Below are positions 39,734 to 53,629 of a DNA stretch of 64,000 bases, piece by piece; within the stretch, counting starts at the first letter, position 1; every line of letters begins with the position of its first letter. The stretch comes from Acanthornis magna (taxonomy: Eukaryota > Chordata > Aves > Passeriformes > Acanthizidae). Location: contig JAWUZG010000135.1 in the NCBI GenBank assembly GCA_036785705.1, forward strand, positions 1,612,001-1,676,000, given 5' to 3'. The translations under genes were made by a program, and so were the position numbers. Under the pieces are notes generated by a model. That model saw only the letters and a list, made by a program, of their open reading frames with translations. It did not search any database and was not told where the DNA came from.

Positions 39734-42700
39734 GAGCTGATTGGGAAGATATATTTTTCAAACATGGAGGAAACAAGAGTACTCAATTTTGACATAATTG
39801 GAGTTTCCGGTGCAGCCAAAGGTCTTTCAACTGCCTCAAAGCACTTCATAACCTGGAGGTGGGAAATAGAGCTGGGGCTTCAAAGACCAAACCATACACC
39901 TCTGCTGTGCTTGATGCAACCAGTCCCATCTAACCCTACTGCTCTGTCTTTAACCACGGCAATTTCTCCACTAGTGGGCCTGACCTCAGACCTTGAGGAA
40001 ACATTAGGTTCTAATACAGGTGTGGGGGTGGAATTGTTAATGGTACAGAGTTTTGGTATCTGAAGACAGAGAAGTTCTTGTCTAGTCTATATGCTTCAGG
40101 CACAGGAGGATGCTACATGCAGCACGGATCACCCAAAAAGAGGTGACACTTTTTTTCAGCTCACTCTGAATGGATTAGAGCAAACAGGTAACATTCAGAC
40201 ACACAGCTGCAGTAGAAACCCCTATCAGCATCTTGACATTCATCCAAGTAATGAGTTACGAGAGTTAAGGGTTCAGAGAAAGATATTATCGTCCCTTAAT
40301 CACTGACCAAAACCAGCAGTTTATCGGAAAACTGATTCTCACAAACTTTGGCTTCCCACAAATAGCAAGAATACTTTTTTCTCTCCCTATTTCTCTCCAA
40401 TACTACTTTTTCTTTTCCCCTCCAGCCCTTTCTGACCCCCTGACTGCCCCCCAACACACACACAAACTTTGTGTTCCTCTCTGTACAGTTTTTTCTGCTA
40501 AGAAACATTCGATTACATCTTCTTTCATGTTCAGAGTTTTCTTTAAATTCTGCTTGGATTTTTTTGGCTCTTGCTTCTTGAAGTTGCCATTTCTGTGAAT
40601 CATTAATTCAGAGATGTATGAACAATCTTACTTGATAGACTGTGTATTATGTTACCTCTCACTTTCCTCTGTTATCTTACATGTTGTCAAATCAGACTTC
40701 AAATTATGTCACAGCTACTCTTTCTGAATGGTTAATTTTTCACTGAGAGTCACACAGATGGGCAATTATTTTAAGGCTTGAATACCTGCCAACAATTGTA
40801 ATGGCATAAAGCTGATCTCAAAAGCCCACACAACCATAGAAAACACCAAAAAACAGAAGACAACTCTGAATGTAAACTATACCGATTTTTATGGGTGGCA
40901 AAGTTTAAATGAAAATTTTCCACACTATTAACAAAGCCTTCAATCACTAAAAGCATGTACTTCTGTATATACAAACACACAAAGGTGCACATTTTAAATC
41001 CCAAAGAATAACTAGAGAGAACCAGACCAACATATAGAATAACAATGTTTCATTTATTTATGTATTTTAAAACAAGCACACTACTCATGGGAGGAATAGG
41101 ATAACCATCCTTTAAGCTCCATGTATTTATCTATAAAAATGAATAAAATAGAAGCACCACTCTTGAAAAAAAAAGTCACCTGGAGAAGTGGGAAGTGGGT
41201 CACTTTCCATGTCCTCTAGCCTGCAGAATGGCCAGTGACTAATAAATCCTCTTTTAACTATCTGTTATACATCCACTGAAACTGGGACAAAAAATATGGA
41301 GTCCCTCATATAAGCGTCTGGAAAACCACCCCTGCATTGTGGCCCTCTCCTGTTGCTGGCATACATTGATTCTGCATACTGACACTGCTCCTGCTGCAAT
41401 GTAATCCCACTTACAGAATAGCCCAGGGAAGAACTGAGATCTAAAGAAATCACCAAACTTACTTCTACAGCCACCCTGAACAATAACATACACATAACAG
41501 TACACAGAAAAGAGTTTATCTAAGTGTACAAAGTCATATAGCACCAAGCCAAGTCTGTCACTCACCTAAATCATCTGCTGCCTTCCCCTCTTTCCCCCTA
41601 AAAGCCCTCCCAAATTTTTATCAATTTTCCAAAACTCTGAAACAAACCCCCAGATATTCTGAAAAATGCACATTGAGAATTAGGACTTATTGGTTTGCAC
41701 AGGATGAAACAAAACAGTGATAAGAAGGATTACTCAATACAGCCATCTAAAGCACGCTTTCAACAGAAAGTGTTGCCATGAAGCGGTCCATGCTTCAAGG
41801 TGCACATGGAGAAGTCTTTCATATCCAGAAGAATCATTTGTAGAGAGACTCGAATATTTGGTTCCAAATCTATAAATAATTAAAATTAATAATTAAATAC
41901 ATAGCCAGTCTTGTCTGAAAAGAAAATTCAGAAACTGTTACAAGTACTTCTTCAATGACATCGACTTTCTTAAGCATAGTACAGACTTCTCTCAACAGTG
42001 AAAAATGGAACATGTGATGTTTCAGAAGCAGACAAAGAAAAGGCTGGGTGCTAAACCACAAATTTCTAGGAGACTGCTCACTTCACCAGGACTTTGTTCA
42101 ATACTCTAGCAGACAATACCAGCAAGCGCCAGCTCCATACAATACACACCAGTAGAATAAAAGAGAAAGAGAGTTCAGGCAAACTGTAAGAACAAACCCT
42201 GCCATTATTTGAATATTTGCCTGATTTTATAATAATTTTGTTTCATGGGATTTTTTTTTCCACATGTGGTTCTCTTTCCTTTTCTCCATTTCTTTTCTAC
42301 AAATTTAGAGAATGGTCTAAATTGCAGACATTGTAGAATGTCTACTATAGAATTTTGAAGAAATCCTGACATTGATTTCAGGCATGTGAAATTGTGTGTT
42401 CATACATGGACACATAGCCAGGTCTTGAGATCTATAAAGATCCTCCTTGGCATGAGTGTCCTATTAACCAACTACAGTCCATGAGTAAATAGGAAAGGAT
42501 TGAGAAAGTGAAGGGAACACACCAGAACGTGTCAGTCATTTATGATCAGCAAGGCAAACAATAGCATTACAGTGCTAAGTTTTAAAATTCCATTTCAAGA
42601 AATTGTTTATGCTGTTGAAACAGAGCTGACTTCATAAACCACATACAGTTTTGATTCCAGAGCATGCAATAATTAAAGATATAGTTGGTAGCGGTTGCAC

Positions 42701-45088
42701 AGATTTCCTGTTTTCAAGAGGAGTGAAGTTAATTAATCTCTGGCTTTCCAAAAGCATTAAAAACGAGAAACAGCCTTCTAGACTGCAGCCTTTTAGACTG
42801 ATTTGGCCAGAATCGGTTTATTAAAGCAGCTTATCTATTTAACATCATGGGGACTACCAAGTGCATGTTCAGCTCTTCACAGATGAAGAGAACTGTTCCT
42901 CTAGCTCACGGCTGCTTCGCCCAAAACAGTCCCCAGACTTGAGTGGAAGTATTAACAGTAATAATCCATCAGCCAAAGGGAGGGAAGACTGCACATCTCA
43001 CAGACCCACGAGTTCCATGAATGACTACACAGCAGACAGCAAAATAAGCAGTAGGTAGCATAGAGACAGGGGGCATGAGAAAAAGCAATGTACTACAGGG
43101 GAAATCAGGCACATGATGAAGAACTAAAAAAATTTCATCAGGAATTTAAGTGAACTCTTCTACTGCTCTCATTCAAATCAATGCTCTCTGAGCAGAACAC
43201 CTATAACACTGCACTTGCCTTGCAACTAGGTGACTACTAATTACTACCTGGACTGAGAAAGATGCTCCACTGTTTTAATACTTGAAAGAGAACAGGGTTG
43301 GCAACCTCTGTGTAATTAGTTTCCTATCAAGAGAAAGGATTTCAGATGTAGGATGCCTGAGGAGGAGGGAGAGAGGACAGCCTCTCTGTATATACAGACA
43401 CATTTTTGTTCATTCTTTTCTCTCTGGTGACCTCCCCTTTATTTTCCTGCACTGTAAGGGACGACTTATCATTAATGGCATAATGCATATTATTATTCAT
43501 TAGCACTGTTTTTCTTATGTCAACCTATCCTATCTTGTTGGCTTTCAAATTTCTTTCAGAGAGACCCACTACATTTAAAAGCATATATAAATTGCCATTA
43601 AAGTTTTCCTTTAAAAGAGAAATGCTACAACAGCTGACCAAAAAATTATCATTAAAACAGTTTTCAATGACAGTACATCTTTGAAGACATTGTGCTTTTG
43701 CTAAGTATTATTAACTAATTTCAATTCACACCTGGAGTGTTTTTACATCTTTATATAAGATAAAATCTTACATATTATTTTATCTCCACTTTACAGTAGG
43801 TTTTGGAAATATTTCAATTTTGTAAACATGAAGTCAATGCAAAGTGCTTTCTCCCATATTCACCAGAGCTGAACCCTCCATGTCTCCACCAGGAGCTTTT
43901 CCCATCTCACACAGGTCTGACTACCCCTACAGAAAACCCAAAACACCAGTCTCACAGCAACTGTTCTCTCCCTCTCAAAGCTACATCCCTCTCAAGGCCC
44001 TACATTAGAGGACAATCATCTGCTTCTATGTACAGACACGGAAGGCAAGTGTGGAAGTAACTTCAGTCCTTGCTTCTTGGGGTTCTCCAAAACTACAGCA
44101 AAACTATTTTATCGTACAGTTTCAGTGACTAATGGCATGCAGCCATGAAAGCTCTTTTGGGCAGCCCACTGGAGAGGTAAGAATAAGCTATGAAAATATT
44201 TTATAGGAAATTTTTTATAAGCCTCTCTGGTCTACTGGAAATTTCAGTGTTTTTCAAACTTCAGAAATCTTCTGAGCCTTCACTGCACAATCTCTAAAGT
44301 ATATTCCAGGAATTGTTACACTACTAGCACTGAACAAAAATGAATAACGATTAAAAAAAATGCAGAGGGAAAGAGGAAAATAAAGACTCACAGAAAGTGA
44401 ATTAAATAATAAGAAAAAAAAAATCTCATTTCATTCAGATAAATTTCAGTACTAGTATTATTGCCATGCAGTATGAAATGTCTAAAATAATTATAGGAGA
44501 GTGAAATCTGAAAGAGAAGGTGAAAAGTTGCTTGCTTACCAACATTTTACTGCCCTTATTTCACCTCTCTTGGTGGCAAGAAGCCTTTAGCCTACTGTGC
44601 TGAGATTTGAACAAAAAAAAATTTTCTGTTAAATCCCAACATCCATAAAATCAAAGAGAAATTTGTAGAACTGGGTTCTATATCTGTACTGATTGTCAGT
44701 GGTGTTAGACACAGATAGCATATAATTCTAAACTCCTTGGTCTGAGAAAGTTACCATTGCAGCATTTCTCCATATAGAGAGTTTATGAGACTTTACAGTA
44801 AGCTTTGGCAATTCTTTGCTATATATGTGAGCTCATCCATCACATAAAAATTTTGAATCAATGACACTACAACATTTTATAAAGGAGACAAAGTCCATTT
44901 AGTTTTTCATCTTTCCTGACAGAAGTTATTTTCTAATTTCTAAGTCCTTCATTCACTGATCAGGAACTACATTGCCATTACCTAAGTTTCATGTAAGTGC
45001 AAACAGATTAGTGACACAGATATCTCAATATTTACCATTACTGTCTGAAGTTCCCACCAATGCATACTCTTTCTCCAGGCCACTTAAC

Positions 45089-45114
45089 AAAAAAAAAAAA
45101 AAAAAACCCCAACC

Positions 45115-45143
<29 letters not shown>
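45089..45143 (+). repeat. A-rich run
   Basis: Eighteen A residues, then CCCCAACC, then 29 A residues. It may be the tail of a retroposed sequence or simple replication slippage; no element body is recognised upstream. Confidence 0.9.
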
Positions 45144-45145
<2 letters not shown>

Positions 45146-46820
45146 ACATCATTTTCACCTGCAATAATAAATAAAAGTGAATGCATAAAGACACTGAAAA
45201 GTTAAAGTGCATAATGAAAAGAACAGCATTTCTTTTCCTTTCTAGGAGCATAACACTTCTTTCTAAACACTGTCTGAAAGTGGAGGGTTTAGGCTAACCG
45301 CATTTTCATATGAAAAATATTCCATGAAAATGTGATTCCGTAAGCAGAAATTCTAATTTGTATGGCAGAAGGCTTTAAATGCCTGTCTACATTTAAAGCC
45401 ACATTCATTTAATAGCCTGTCAGCCCATTCCTCCTTTGGCTATCTCTAGAGGGAAAAATGGATTCCCATTAGTAATTCTCAGGCTTGGAGAAAGCTCTGA
45501 CCTGTGCACAGGGTTTATCAAGGTCTGCTTTCTCTGCAACAGCTACAGAGGGGGGCAATCCTCAAGAGACTTGCTCCTGCTGTTTTCTTCTGATGAAGCA
45601 ACCTTTGCATCTCCTCTGTATTTTATCACCCAAAATACAGCTCTCATCAATAATCAGGAAAGAGACATCTAACTTTTTTTTTTTTTTAAAGTTTTTGGGT
45701 TTTTTCCTCCAAACACAAGGCTAGAATATAAGCATTGAATCCACTAAGGTTTAGTGGTGAAAATGTCAACTCCATGTATTCCGTCTTTGTAAAAGTTAGC
45801 AAAATACTAGGAAAAGGAGCAGAGAAAATCCTTGGCAGGAGAGGGGCAGTAGGCTCTTTACACAAAGGCCCTCCATAATCTTGAAAATATAATCTCAAAC
45901 ATCAAGACAAACAGAGCCCACCAATAATACGCATATTCCACACTACCTTCACCACTTGCTCACAAGAAGGCTAAATTTTTGTGTGCAGTTCTGATCCAGA
46001 GTCAGCCCAGCGTAACATTGATGTTGGTGGTGCTACTCTGGTTACATTCTTATTATGTAAATTAAGGGGCCAAATTTTGCCTTAAAGAAGTACGAGATAT
46101 GGTGCTCTTTCTGTAACACATGCTTTATTTGTGGCCTGCTATTTTTTTCCCATTTTATCTCCTTAAAAGAACAACAATCTTTCTTTCTCATAGGGTAGAA
46201 TCTAGAAAGGTTTCCTTTTCATAGAGATTGAACTGTTTCCTATAAACATTGTTTCTATTACATCTACATGATCTATGATAATGGCTGTAATAGAAAATAC
46301 AATGAAAAATAATGAGTGAGCTCATTTGAAATACAGGAGGCTTTGTCTTACTGGTAATAGCCAGAGGATGCCATAAAAGAAAACAATCCCTTAAAAATGC
46401 CAGACCACAAAAGCAGTCGATAGACATAACGATAAGCACTGGCTAATCAATAGTGATAAGTCAGTGCAACTCAGCTGACAGATGCTTCTTCAACAACAGT
46501 TTTTCTAATTCCTACCTCACTAGCATAAACATATCAGGCCAATGCCTTAATAAGAAAGTTCTTCAGTAGATAACATGGCAGCAGAATGAAGATGGTACCA
46601 TACCACCCCCTTACCAATCACCTCAATCTCTTCTATATTTTGCAGAACAAGGCCTCCCCGGGGACACTGCTGACTACCAAAGCCTTATTTTTATATGAGG
46701 GTGGAGGACATAAGGAGAATCAACATTCCTTGTCAAAAGCAATTGAACGCTGCAGCACTCTGACATGCTTTCAGAGAATGCAGAAAAACATCAGCTAGCG
46801 AAGAAAGGGGACATCTGAAT

Positions 46821-46862
46821 AACCACAGCTAATAAACCACAGCTAATAAACCACAGCTAACC
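46821..46862 (+). repeat. 14-bp tandem repeat, three copies
   Basis: The unit AACCACAGCTAATA is repeated; the first two copies are identical and the third differs only at its last two bases. Confidence 0.9.
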
Positions 46863-49800
46863 AGAGCTGTCTCTAATAAAGAGGTAAAAAAAAAATAAGG
46901 AAAAGTTATTTACTAGACATTTGTTTTAAATGAAATGAAACAGCAAACACTCAGGTTGACCAATTTTTCAAGCATATTCATACACTTTCACAGCAGAAAC
47001 TTATCTCTGTGTGTGTGCAGACTTAAACAATAAAAAAAACTTTTTTAGCTACAACAGGCTGCAAGAATAAGTCTTACCTTTTACAAATGAGGTTGTTCCT
47101 CACTCCTATCCATTTCCACATGATGCTGTGGGGGATCCTAGCTGCATCACTGTGACCAGGCCACCTGACTTTTTGGGCTCACTTTGGTTTCTCCTGTTCT
47201 CTCCACTCACAAAGGCTCTTTCACCACCAAGTGCTCTCTGGCCTGTTCTCATTTCTCTCTATTCCCCTGAGCTTTTGCTTCCCAGTTTGCCAAGGATAAG
47301 GATGTCCACTGCTTATTTGTGAAATCTTCAAATCTGCACTTTCCTGTGCACATCAATGAGCAGCATTTAATTTTCTAGGGCTTCGCTGTTGCTGTGTCAC
47401 ACTGCACTCTCTGAATGATGGGATGGGCCACAAGTATCTACAGCTGTTCCACTTCTCCCAGGCTCCCTTCAAATAATATTTTTTGCTTTTATTTCTTGTT
47501 TCTCATCTTTTAAGTGGATTCTAAGCTTCTAACACAAGAAAGCTGTTCTTAAAGCCTGCTCCCTTTAAAGTATCCAATCAAATTCAAAGTCTTGGGGCCA
47601 ATTGCAAGCAGGGAGTTCAGCTTGTTGCTGATTTAAGATACTTAGCTCTATCACAAAACCAGGCAAGTTTAACACCTGCATAACTTCACTGCAAAAATAG
47701 AGAACACCTGTGATTTCTCAGACAGCTAATGATGTAGGAAGGAGATTGCTGCAGTTTTCATTTTAAAAAAGTTAATCAGTCATCTATTTTCAACCTGGAT
47801 ATTTGGGACAAACAAAGACAGGTTTTAGGCATAGAGGGCACCACCTATTCTCCAAAATAATGGCCATGGTCAACCCTCCTGCCACGGCCAAGCCTTCAGC
47901 ATTGATGGAGAAGCCTGTCTGTGCCATACAGCCATGAGGGAGATAGTTCTTCAGCAAGTTTATGAGCAACATCAGCATCCCTTGCCCTCAGTGGGCAAGA
48001 AACGCTTATCCAATTTGCCTCCTCCCCCCTCTAAAGCAACAGCACAAAATAAGCACATGAAGCCCTTTCAAATAAAATAAAGTCCCTTAAAGTACACCTG
48101 CCTCTCTGGAAGAATTGAAAGAGCAAATCGCATTAGTGAGGGTATCAGTTGCCTGAAGCAAGATTAGTCACAATTGAGAGCCACGAGAGATGCACTGTGC
48201 TTCTCAAACAACCCTGGAGAGCAGCAGACATGGCACAGGCACAGCAGCTGACAGAAAACAGCACCTGGAGGTCAGCTGGGCCACTCAACACTCTCAAGTG
48301 GAGGTGGAAGTTTCGGCTCACACTGCAGCATCTGGCCCCTAAGGTGTTCCTCAAAGTTTTCAAGTGCTGCAACAAGAAGAAATTAAGAACCTCTGAAGTA
48401 AAAGAAGGCCTCTGAATAAGGCTGTCGCCCCTCACCTCCTACACAGCAGGAGGGCACTGTTAGAAATAGATCTTAATATCGATGAGCCTCTGTGTGTCTG
48501 GCTGCTCTGGTCACAGGAATTCAAATTTGTTTGATGTTTTAATGGCTTTGACAATGTTGCAACACTTCAGATATTGACCCCACTGTATAATCTCAACTGA
48601 ACTCCTGAACCATGCAAATATGAACACTAACACAACCAGAAGTTATATTTTATTTTATAGCCACCACAATTTATTGCCACACCCTCCTAGACATCCTGTA
48701 AAATTAGACACTGTGTAACAGAGGCCATGACATGATATTTCCTGGTCTCTCAATGCCTGCATGTATGCATATGCTGGGTGAAGTAGAGAGGGAGATAAGG
48801 GAATTCTTCAGATGCATTATAAATTACACTTGAGTAACAAGGCAAGGATGAAAGTAAATTCTGCCAAAACTTAAACAGATGTGTATAGATACCATTTAAA
48901 ATATTCTAGTGGTATTATCTTCCATATTTTAATACTCCCCCAGTTAACTGAGCAGATGACTCCTTTATCTCACAGTTGACAACTGAAGGTGCTTCATGAA
49001 TGACAATTTTGAGAAAAAGATGAATTATAGCTGAAACAGTATCTGAAACAGTATGCCCCAATCCAAAAATTATTAGCTGACTTTTCACTGCTGGCAATTA
49101 TAGTTTTAAGAGAGTTCTAAAATCAGTTCCTATAATTTCTTATTATAAGGGGGAAAACAAAATCAATCAAGAAGTGTTTATCCTGCTTTGCTTGTGGGGG
49201 TGGGGGGGAATATTACACAGTGGTGTTGACTGGCTTGTAGTCAATTCGATATAACTTTACTATGGCAACAGTTGCATCACTTCATATCATGCAGTCTCAG
49301 ATGAAAAAATTAAACCAGCACCTCCTCCCTTCATTCTTTCACTTTGATCTTCCTTGAGGTGGACTTAAAAGGCTCTGCTTCCCAGATTTCCATGCCAGTG
49401 AGCCTCTGCTTATAAGATTTCTAACTGATTGAGCAGATTTTTCCTGTTTACAAATTATCCAGTAAAAGCATTTTGCTCTGAAAGCTCCTTTGTGCTACAT
49501 GGTACATCCAGCTCTTAGGGGGCTAATGCATGAAATGGATCACTGGGTTGAAAATAGCAATCACCGTTAAAAAAATGGGGCACCAGGAGAATTAGGCACA
49601 ACATAATAATGTAACCACTGAGAATTCTCAACAGTAAAATAAAGCCTTATACTCCCAGCATTTTCATTAGTTTTCCAGTAGTGCTGGACGCAGTGTGAAT
49701 TACAATGAGCAAGAAAGCAGTGGTTGCTCTCTTTAAAGAACATGCACTGTATAGGGGGAAGTCATTTCTTCAGATCATACTGGGCTGGTTATTGGTTTGT

Positions 49801-50914
49801 ATATGCTGGTATGCATTTTAGCACTTAGAAATTATATTTCTCTCCTTTACTAGATTCTGCATATATAGCCTGAAAAACAGTATGTGTTTAGAAGCTCTCA
49901 GAATGACTCTCATTGTAAGGTAAATATTTGTTTAGAAGTATGAATAGTGATAGAAATCTGTAGAAAGAACATTCTGCACCAAATCTTTCATTGAGAGAAT
50001 GTTTTTTTAAGTCTGGACAGGATGTGCTGTGTTTTCATTAAAACAACTGCAGAAGATAACATTATGATGACTAAAAGCCAAAATGACAAAAATTGAGGTT
50101 GATATAAGCTTCTACTACAGAATGTTGGTCTGCTAGTAGTTAGCTATTCATCAGAAGAAAAAAAGAAAAAGAAAAAAATTAACAAACAAACAACCAAAAA
50201 AGCTGCAGGAATAAACTCATTTGGGCAAATAGAGCATGTATTTGATGTGGTTTAGTCCTGTCCCACTCCAAAGCAGTACCGTATTAAAATACCAACAATT
50301 ATATTGGAAAAGATGCCAACAAGCTTATGTGTACAGAACTACTAATTTCTCTGAAACCACTACTTATAAAGCTCTCTAAGAATTAAGCATATGATCTGTA
50401 TTGAAAGGAAGGTATGAGTTGATTCAGGCCTTAGCTCAAACCTTCCAAATACTTATTTGGGGAATCTATAAATATGGGTTAAAAAAACCCAAAGATGTGC
50501 TCTCTGACCATCTGTTGAGCATAGATCTCTGTTTTCAGCTGCATGATAATATTTGGAAGACCAAGCTCAGACCAACCTGCACACCCATGGAAAACCAGAG
50601 CTTCTCATTCTAGAGAGCCCAACCGGCCTCGACAACATTGTACAGAGCCTGCAATATGCTCTGTATCACAACATGCTCCTCCACTGGGAGGACTCTGGTA
50701 TGAATTCAGGGACATGTGCCACATGCAGAAGTTCGTAGCAAGGAAACTTTCTCAGAGCCTAACTTCATGCAAGTCCCTGCACCTCAGAAAGTCTGAAACA
50801 GTGCTGAAAACCAGCTGCTTACCTCCTAAGCAATTACCCACCCTACATGGTATGGACAGTTCACATCTTTTGCACACAGTGAATTCCAATGCAATTCACA
50901 AAAACATTGAAGAC

Positions 50915-51245
50915 GGCTGGAGAGAGCTTCTGCCCCTGCTCAGACAGGCTGCCTAGAGCAGGCTGCCCAGGACCGTGCCCCATCAGGTCTTGAGTATCTC
51001 CACAGATGGAGACTTTATACAACCTTTTCCAGTAGCTGATCACCCTAAGAGAGAAAAAGCTTTTACTTTTGTTCAGATGGAACTTCATGGGGTTTTTATT
51101 TCTGCCCATTGCCTCCTGTATCATCAGTGGGCACTGCTGAGAAGAGTATAGCTCCACCATTTTCATTCTCTCTAATTAGGTATTTATACACAGTGATAAA
51201 ATTGCCCCTGAGCCTTCCTGTCTCCAGGCTCAACACATAGCTCGG
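50915..51245 (-). mobile_element. CR1 LINE fragment
   Basis: The plus strand is a reverse-complement CR1: AGAGCAGGCTGCCCAGGACC, then TTGAGTATCTCCACAGATGGAGAC, TTCAGATGGAACTTCATGGG, TTTCTGCCCATTGCCTCCTG, and CCTTCCTGTCTCCAGGCTCAACA. These are recognisable steps of the CR1 3' half in the usual order. Both ends are truncated and it is clearly diverged. Confidence 0.85.
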
Positions 51246-52304
51246 TCAGCGGAACGTTTTTTGGATTGTTTTTTCAAATTTCAACATTACATCCTACGTT
51301 CTCTCATTATCCACCTTCTTTTGATGTGGCATTGCCTTGCCCTCAGGAGAAGCAAGCTGGTTTTTTGTTTGCTTTTTAAGGAATGGATTTTTAAAAATTG
51401 GGGGGTTTTGCACTACTTAAAGGGAAAGACTTGTCTTTAAACAACTATGATAATGACAGAAGACTCTAAATCATGCAATTAACAAGTATTAAAGCTTTTT
51501 CCTTAACAAATAATCTGATATTGCTCTCTTGAGGATTGCTTCTTCTTTTTATCCCCCAAATGCAAACAGCAAGCTGTTTACAAAGTCATTAAGACTAAAT
51601 ATTTTCTGAAGAAAAATAAATAAATTTCACCAAATAATAATCAGCTTTGGTGCTGCTTTCTGGGTTAGAGCACATACCTCTAGATACCAAAATTTTGTTG
51701 GACTTCAGTGGCAATAAAAGGTCTGGAATGCGATGTGTAGAGCATTTGCTCTATTTTCGGGGGGATAACCAATATCATGCAGCCCCTCTGCACAAGGGAC
51801 AAGCAAGGATAGGTGAGGCAGGGAATGGACACCATATGCTCTATCATATCTGATACAAGTTACTCCCCTTACAGGATAGCAAAGGACAAGACCACCAGTT
51901 AAATCAATGGTGGCTTCAAATCACATCGGAGACTGAAATGTTATAATTTATGGCTTAAACATCTTCATGAAGGACTTTTGGCTATTGTAGCAAAACTGTA
52001 CAAAAAAACTGTACAGAACTGTACAGAAAAGCTGCAGAGCAAACCACCAAAACCCTGAATGGAGCTCTGAACTGTGAGCTGATGGAGATAAGATAAAGTA
52101 AAAACTCCGGGCTGGAGGAAAAGAACACATTCACAGAGGGGTCAAGCTTAGCACCTTTGGGGTAGAGACCATAGCCCCAGGGCTATCAGCTGCCAGGCCA
52201 GCACAGACCCTGACACCAAAGGGTGGGGGGAAGAGAGGTTTTGGATGTGTGGTGAAAAAGCCTCTGGTCCGAGGCTGTGCAGACAGAGGAGCCCAACTGC
52301 CCTA
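51246..52304. other. unclassified intergenic sequence
   Basis: AT-rich unique sequence with a short tandem repeat of an AACTGTACAG-like unit at 51,992-52,030. No gene or known element seen. Confidence 0.6.
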
Positions 52305-52468
52305 CTCTTCCTTCTTTCTTTCTCTCTTTTTCTTTCTTTCTTTCTCTCTCTCTTTCTTCTCTTTCTTCTCTTTCTTTCTCTCTTTCTATCTTTCCCTCTT
52401 TCTTTCTCTCTTTCTTTCCTTCCTTCTTCCTTTCCTTCTTCCTTTCCTTCTTTCTCTTTGCCTTTTTT
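52305..52468 (+). repeat. long pyrimidine (CTTT/CTTC/CCTT) tract
   Basis: About 160 bases made almost wholly of C and T, in shifting TTTC, TCTC and TTCC units. The complementary strand is a pure purine tract. Open frames across it encode only Lys/Glu/Arg or Phe/Leu/Ser repeats and are artefacts. The mirror-like homopyrimidine composition could form triplex (H-DNA) structure. Confidence 0.9.
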
Positions 52469-52529
52469 ACTGTTACAGAAAATATATCGATTCTTTGGCA
52501 GCAACATCTAACCTCGTTTGGTTTTAACC

Positions 52530-52545
52530 TTTTTTTTTTTTTTTT
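52530..52545 (+). repeat. poly-T run
   Basis: Sixteen T residues directly after the pyrimidine tract region. It could be the A-tail of an unrecognised minus-strand insertion, but no element is visible next to it. Confidence 0.7.
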
Positions 52546-53357
52546 GCTATATTTCAAACCTTTCTGGGTTCAATCCATTTTATTCACAGAGATCTAGCTA
52601 TCTTTGCTCTTCTGTGTTTAAACCCATTCGTAACACATCATGACATAAAAATCATCACATCATCAATGACGACTCACCCTATCATGAAATAAAGCTCTGA
52701 TGCAGTTCAATCACTGGGTTTACTACATCAGATCTTTATTTCATGAGGAAGATTTGTGTGAATGAAGTCATTTTTCCGACGCAGATTGTCTGGACTGAAC
52801 AAGGAGGACATGTCCCATCTGTGAGGTTTGTCCCACCTCCCAGAGCACTGGAAAGCCCAAGGCCGTTCCCTGCTAAGTTGACAGTAGGTTTCTGGCTTCT
52901 GAGGCCTTTTCTCACATGGATTCACTGACATCTCTGGTGCTAAAAGCAGTCCACACTCCAGCCTTTTCCAGCACTGGCACTCCCCAACCAACCTATCCCA
53001 ACAGTGATACTGCTGAGGAAGCTCACGCAAACATTATAACTGTGAGACCTTCAGCTTCCTGCCAAAGGCAGTGATGGGTTTAAAACACTCCTGACAGGGA
53101 GTCAGGGGAGTGTTTCCCTGACAGCAACAGGGAAAGGTTGAAAACCTTTGTTTTCCTAACAGATCTGGATAAAATCAGCCAAACTACAATAAAATAAGGA
53201 CAGAGGAAGTACCCACAGCTGACATGCTAATAAAAATTCTCTTTGAGAATAAAGACTTCCAGCGTACACAAGAAAGCAATCCTGAAGTACAAGCAATCCA
53301 CTGTACTTTAACTTCAGTTGCTCTCCACACCTCAGAAAAACAATTTTAAGACCTTAC
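52546..53357. other. unclassified sequence 3' of FBXO15 exons
   Basis: No exon or repeat is recognised. A minus-strand open frame of 100 codons (52,728-53,030) shows no similarity to the expected FBXO15 C-terminus. An AATAAA on the minus strand lies at 52,735-52,740 and could be a 3' end signal, but nothing ties it to the gene. Confidence 0.45.
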
Positions 53358-53560
53358 CCTAGAACTCTCTGCATGGAAGTAAGACAGTGTCTTGGTACCA
53401 CACAACTCCAGCAAACAGGCTAAGAAAGCATCACTTTTTCCTTGAAACACCTGAAGACCACAGGGCAGAAACACAACAGTGTCACAGCTGTCATGTTTCC
53501 AATGCACGTTTACAAGTTTCACTGTCCTGGAGCAAGGCATGTCAGGCGAGTAGAGCCACT
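53358..53560 (-). CDS. candidate further FBXO15 exon, diverged
   Basis: This 203-bp open segment starts after AATCCAG (acceptor ending at 53,561) with two bases that complete the codon left by the previous exon (G+AG = Glu). It ends AGG|GTAAGG, a consensus donor, in phase 0. The product includes RTVKLVNVHWKHDS and later FLPCGLQVFQGKSDAFLAC. The mammalian region following the YLCGTF block has VKLIVIHLKNN, then HLPLIGKVGLSWKTDIFDGC, so VKL-x-x-x-H-x-K and K-[ST]-D-x-F-x-x-C are arguably kept. Overall similarity is low and the acceptor has a poor pyrimidine tract. It could be a real fast-evolving exon, a decayed one, or chance. Confidence 0.35.
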
Positions 53561-53629
53561 CTGGATTTTTCAGGACAAGGATCCTAACATGCTTCATTCC
53601 GATAGAGAATCACAGCAGGCCTTTGTAAC

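Larger units (their letters stand above)
39734..50914. other. gene-poor intergenic sequence
   Basis: About 11 kb without a convincing exon. It includes an A-rich run at 45,089-45,143, a three-copy 14-bp repeat at 46,821-46,862, a 12-bp doublet (CTGAAACAGTAT) at 49,031-49,054, and a stretch at 42,560-42,850 that looks like possible conserved non-coding DNA. Open frames are short and lack codon bias or similarity. Confidence 0.65.

Noticed and set aside
50543..50956. 137-codon plus-strand open frame
   Set aside because: Ends inside a CR1 fragment and has no domain or conserved pattern.
52148..52557. Lys/Glu/Arg-rich (minus) and Phe/Leu/Ser-rich (plus) open frames
   Set aside because: Translations of the pyrimidine tract, not proteins.
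52728..53030. 100-codon minus-strand frame as the missing FBXO15 terminal exon
   Set aside because: Peptide does not contain the conserved C-terminal blocks and no fitting acceptor is seen.
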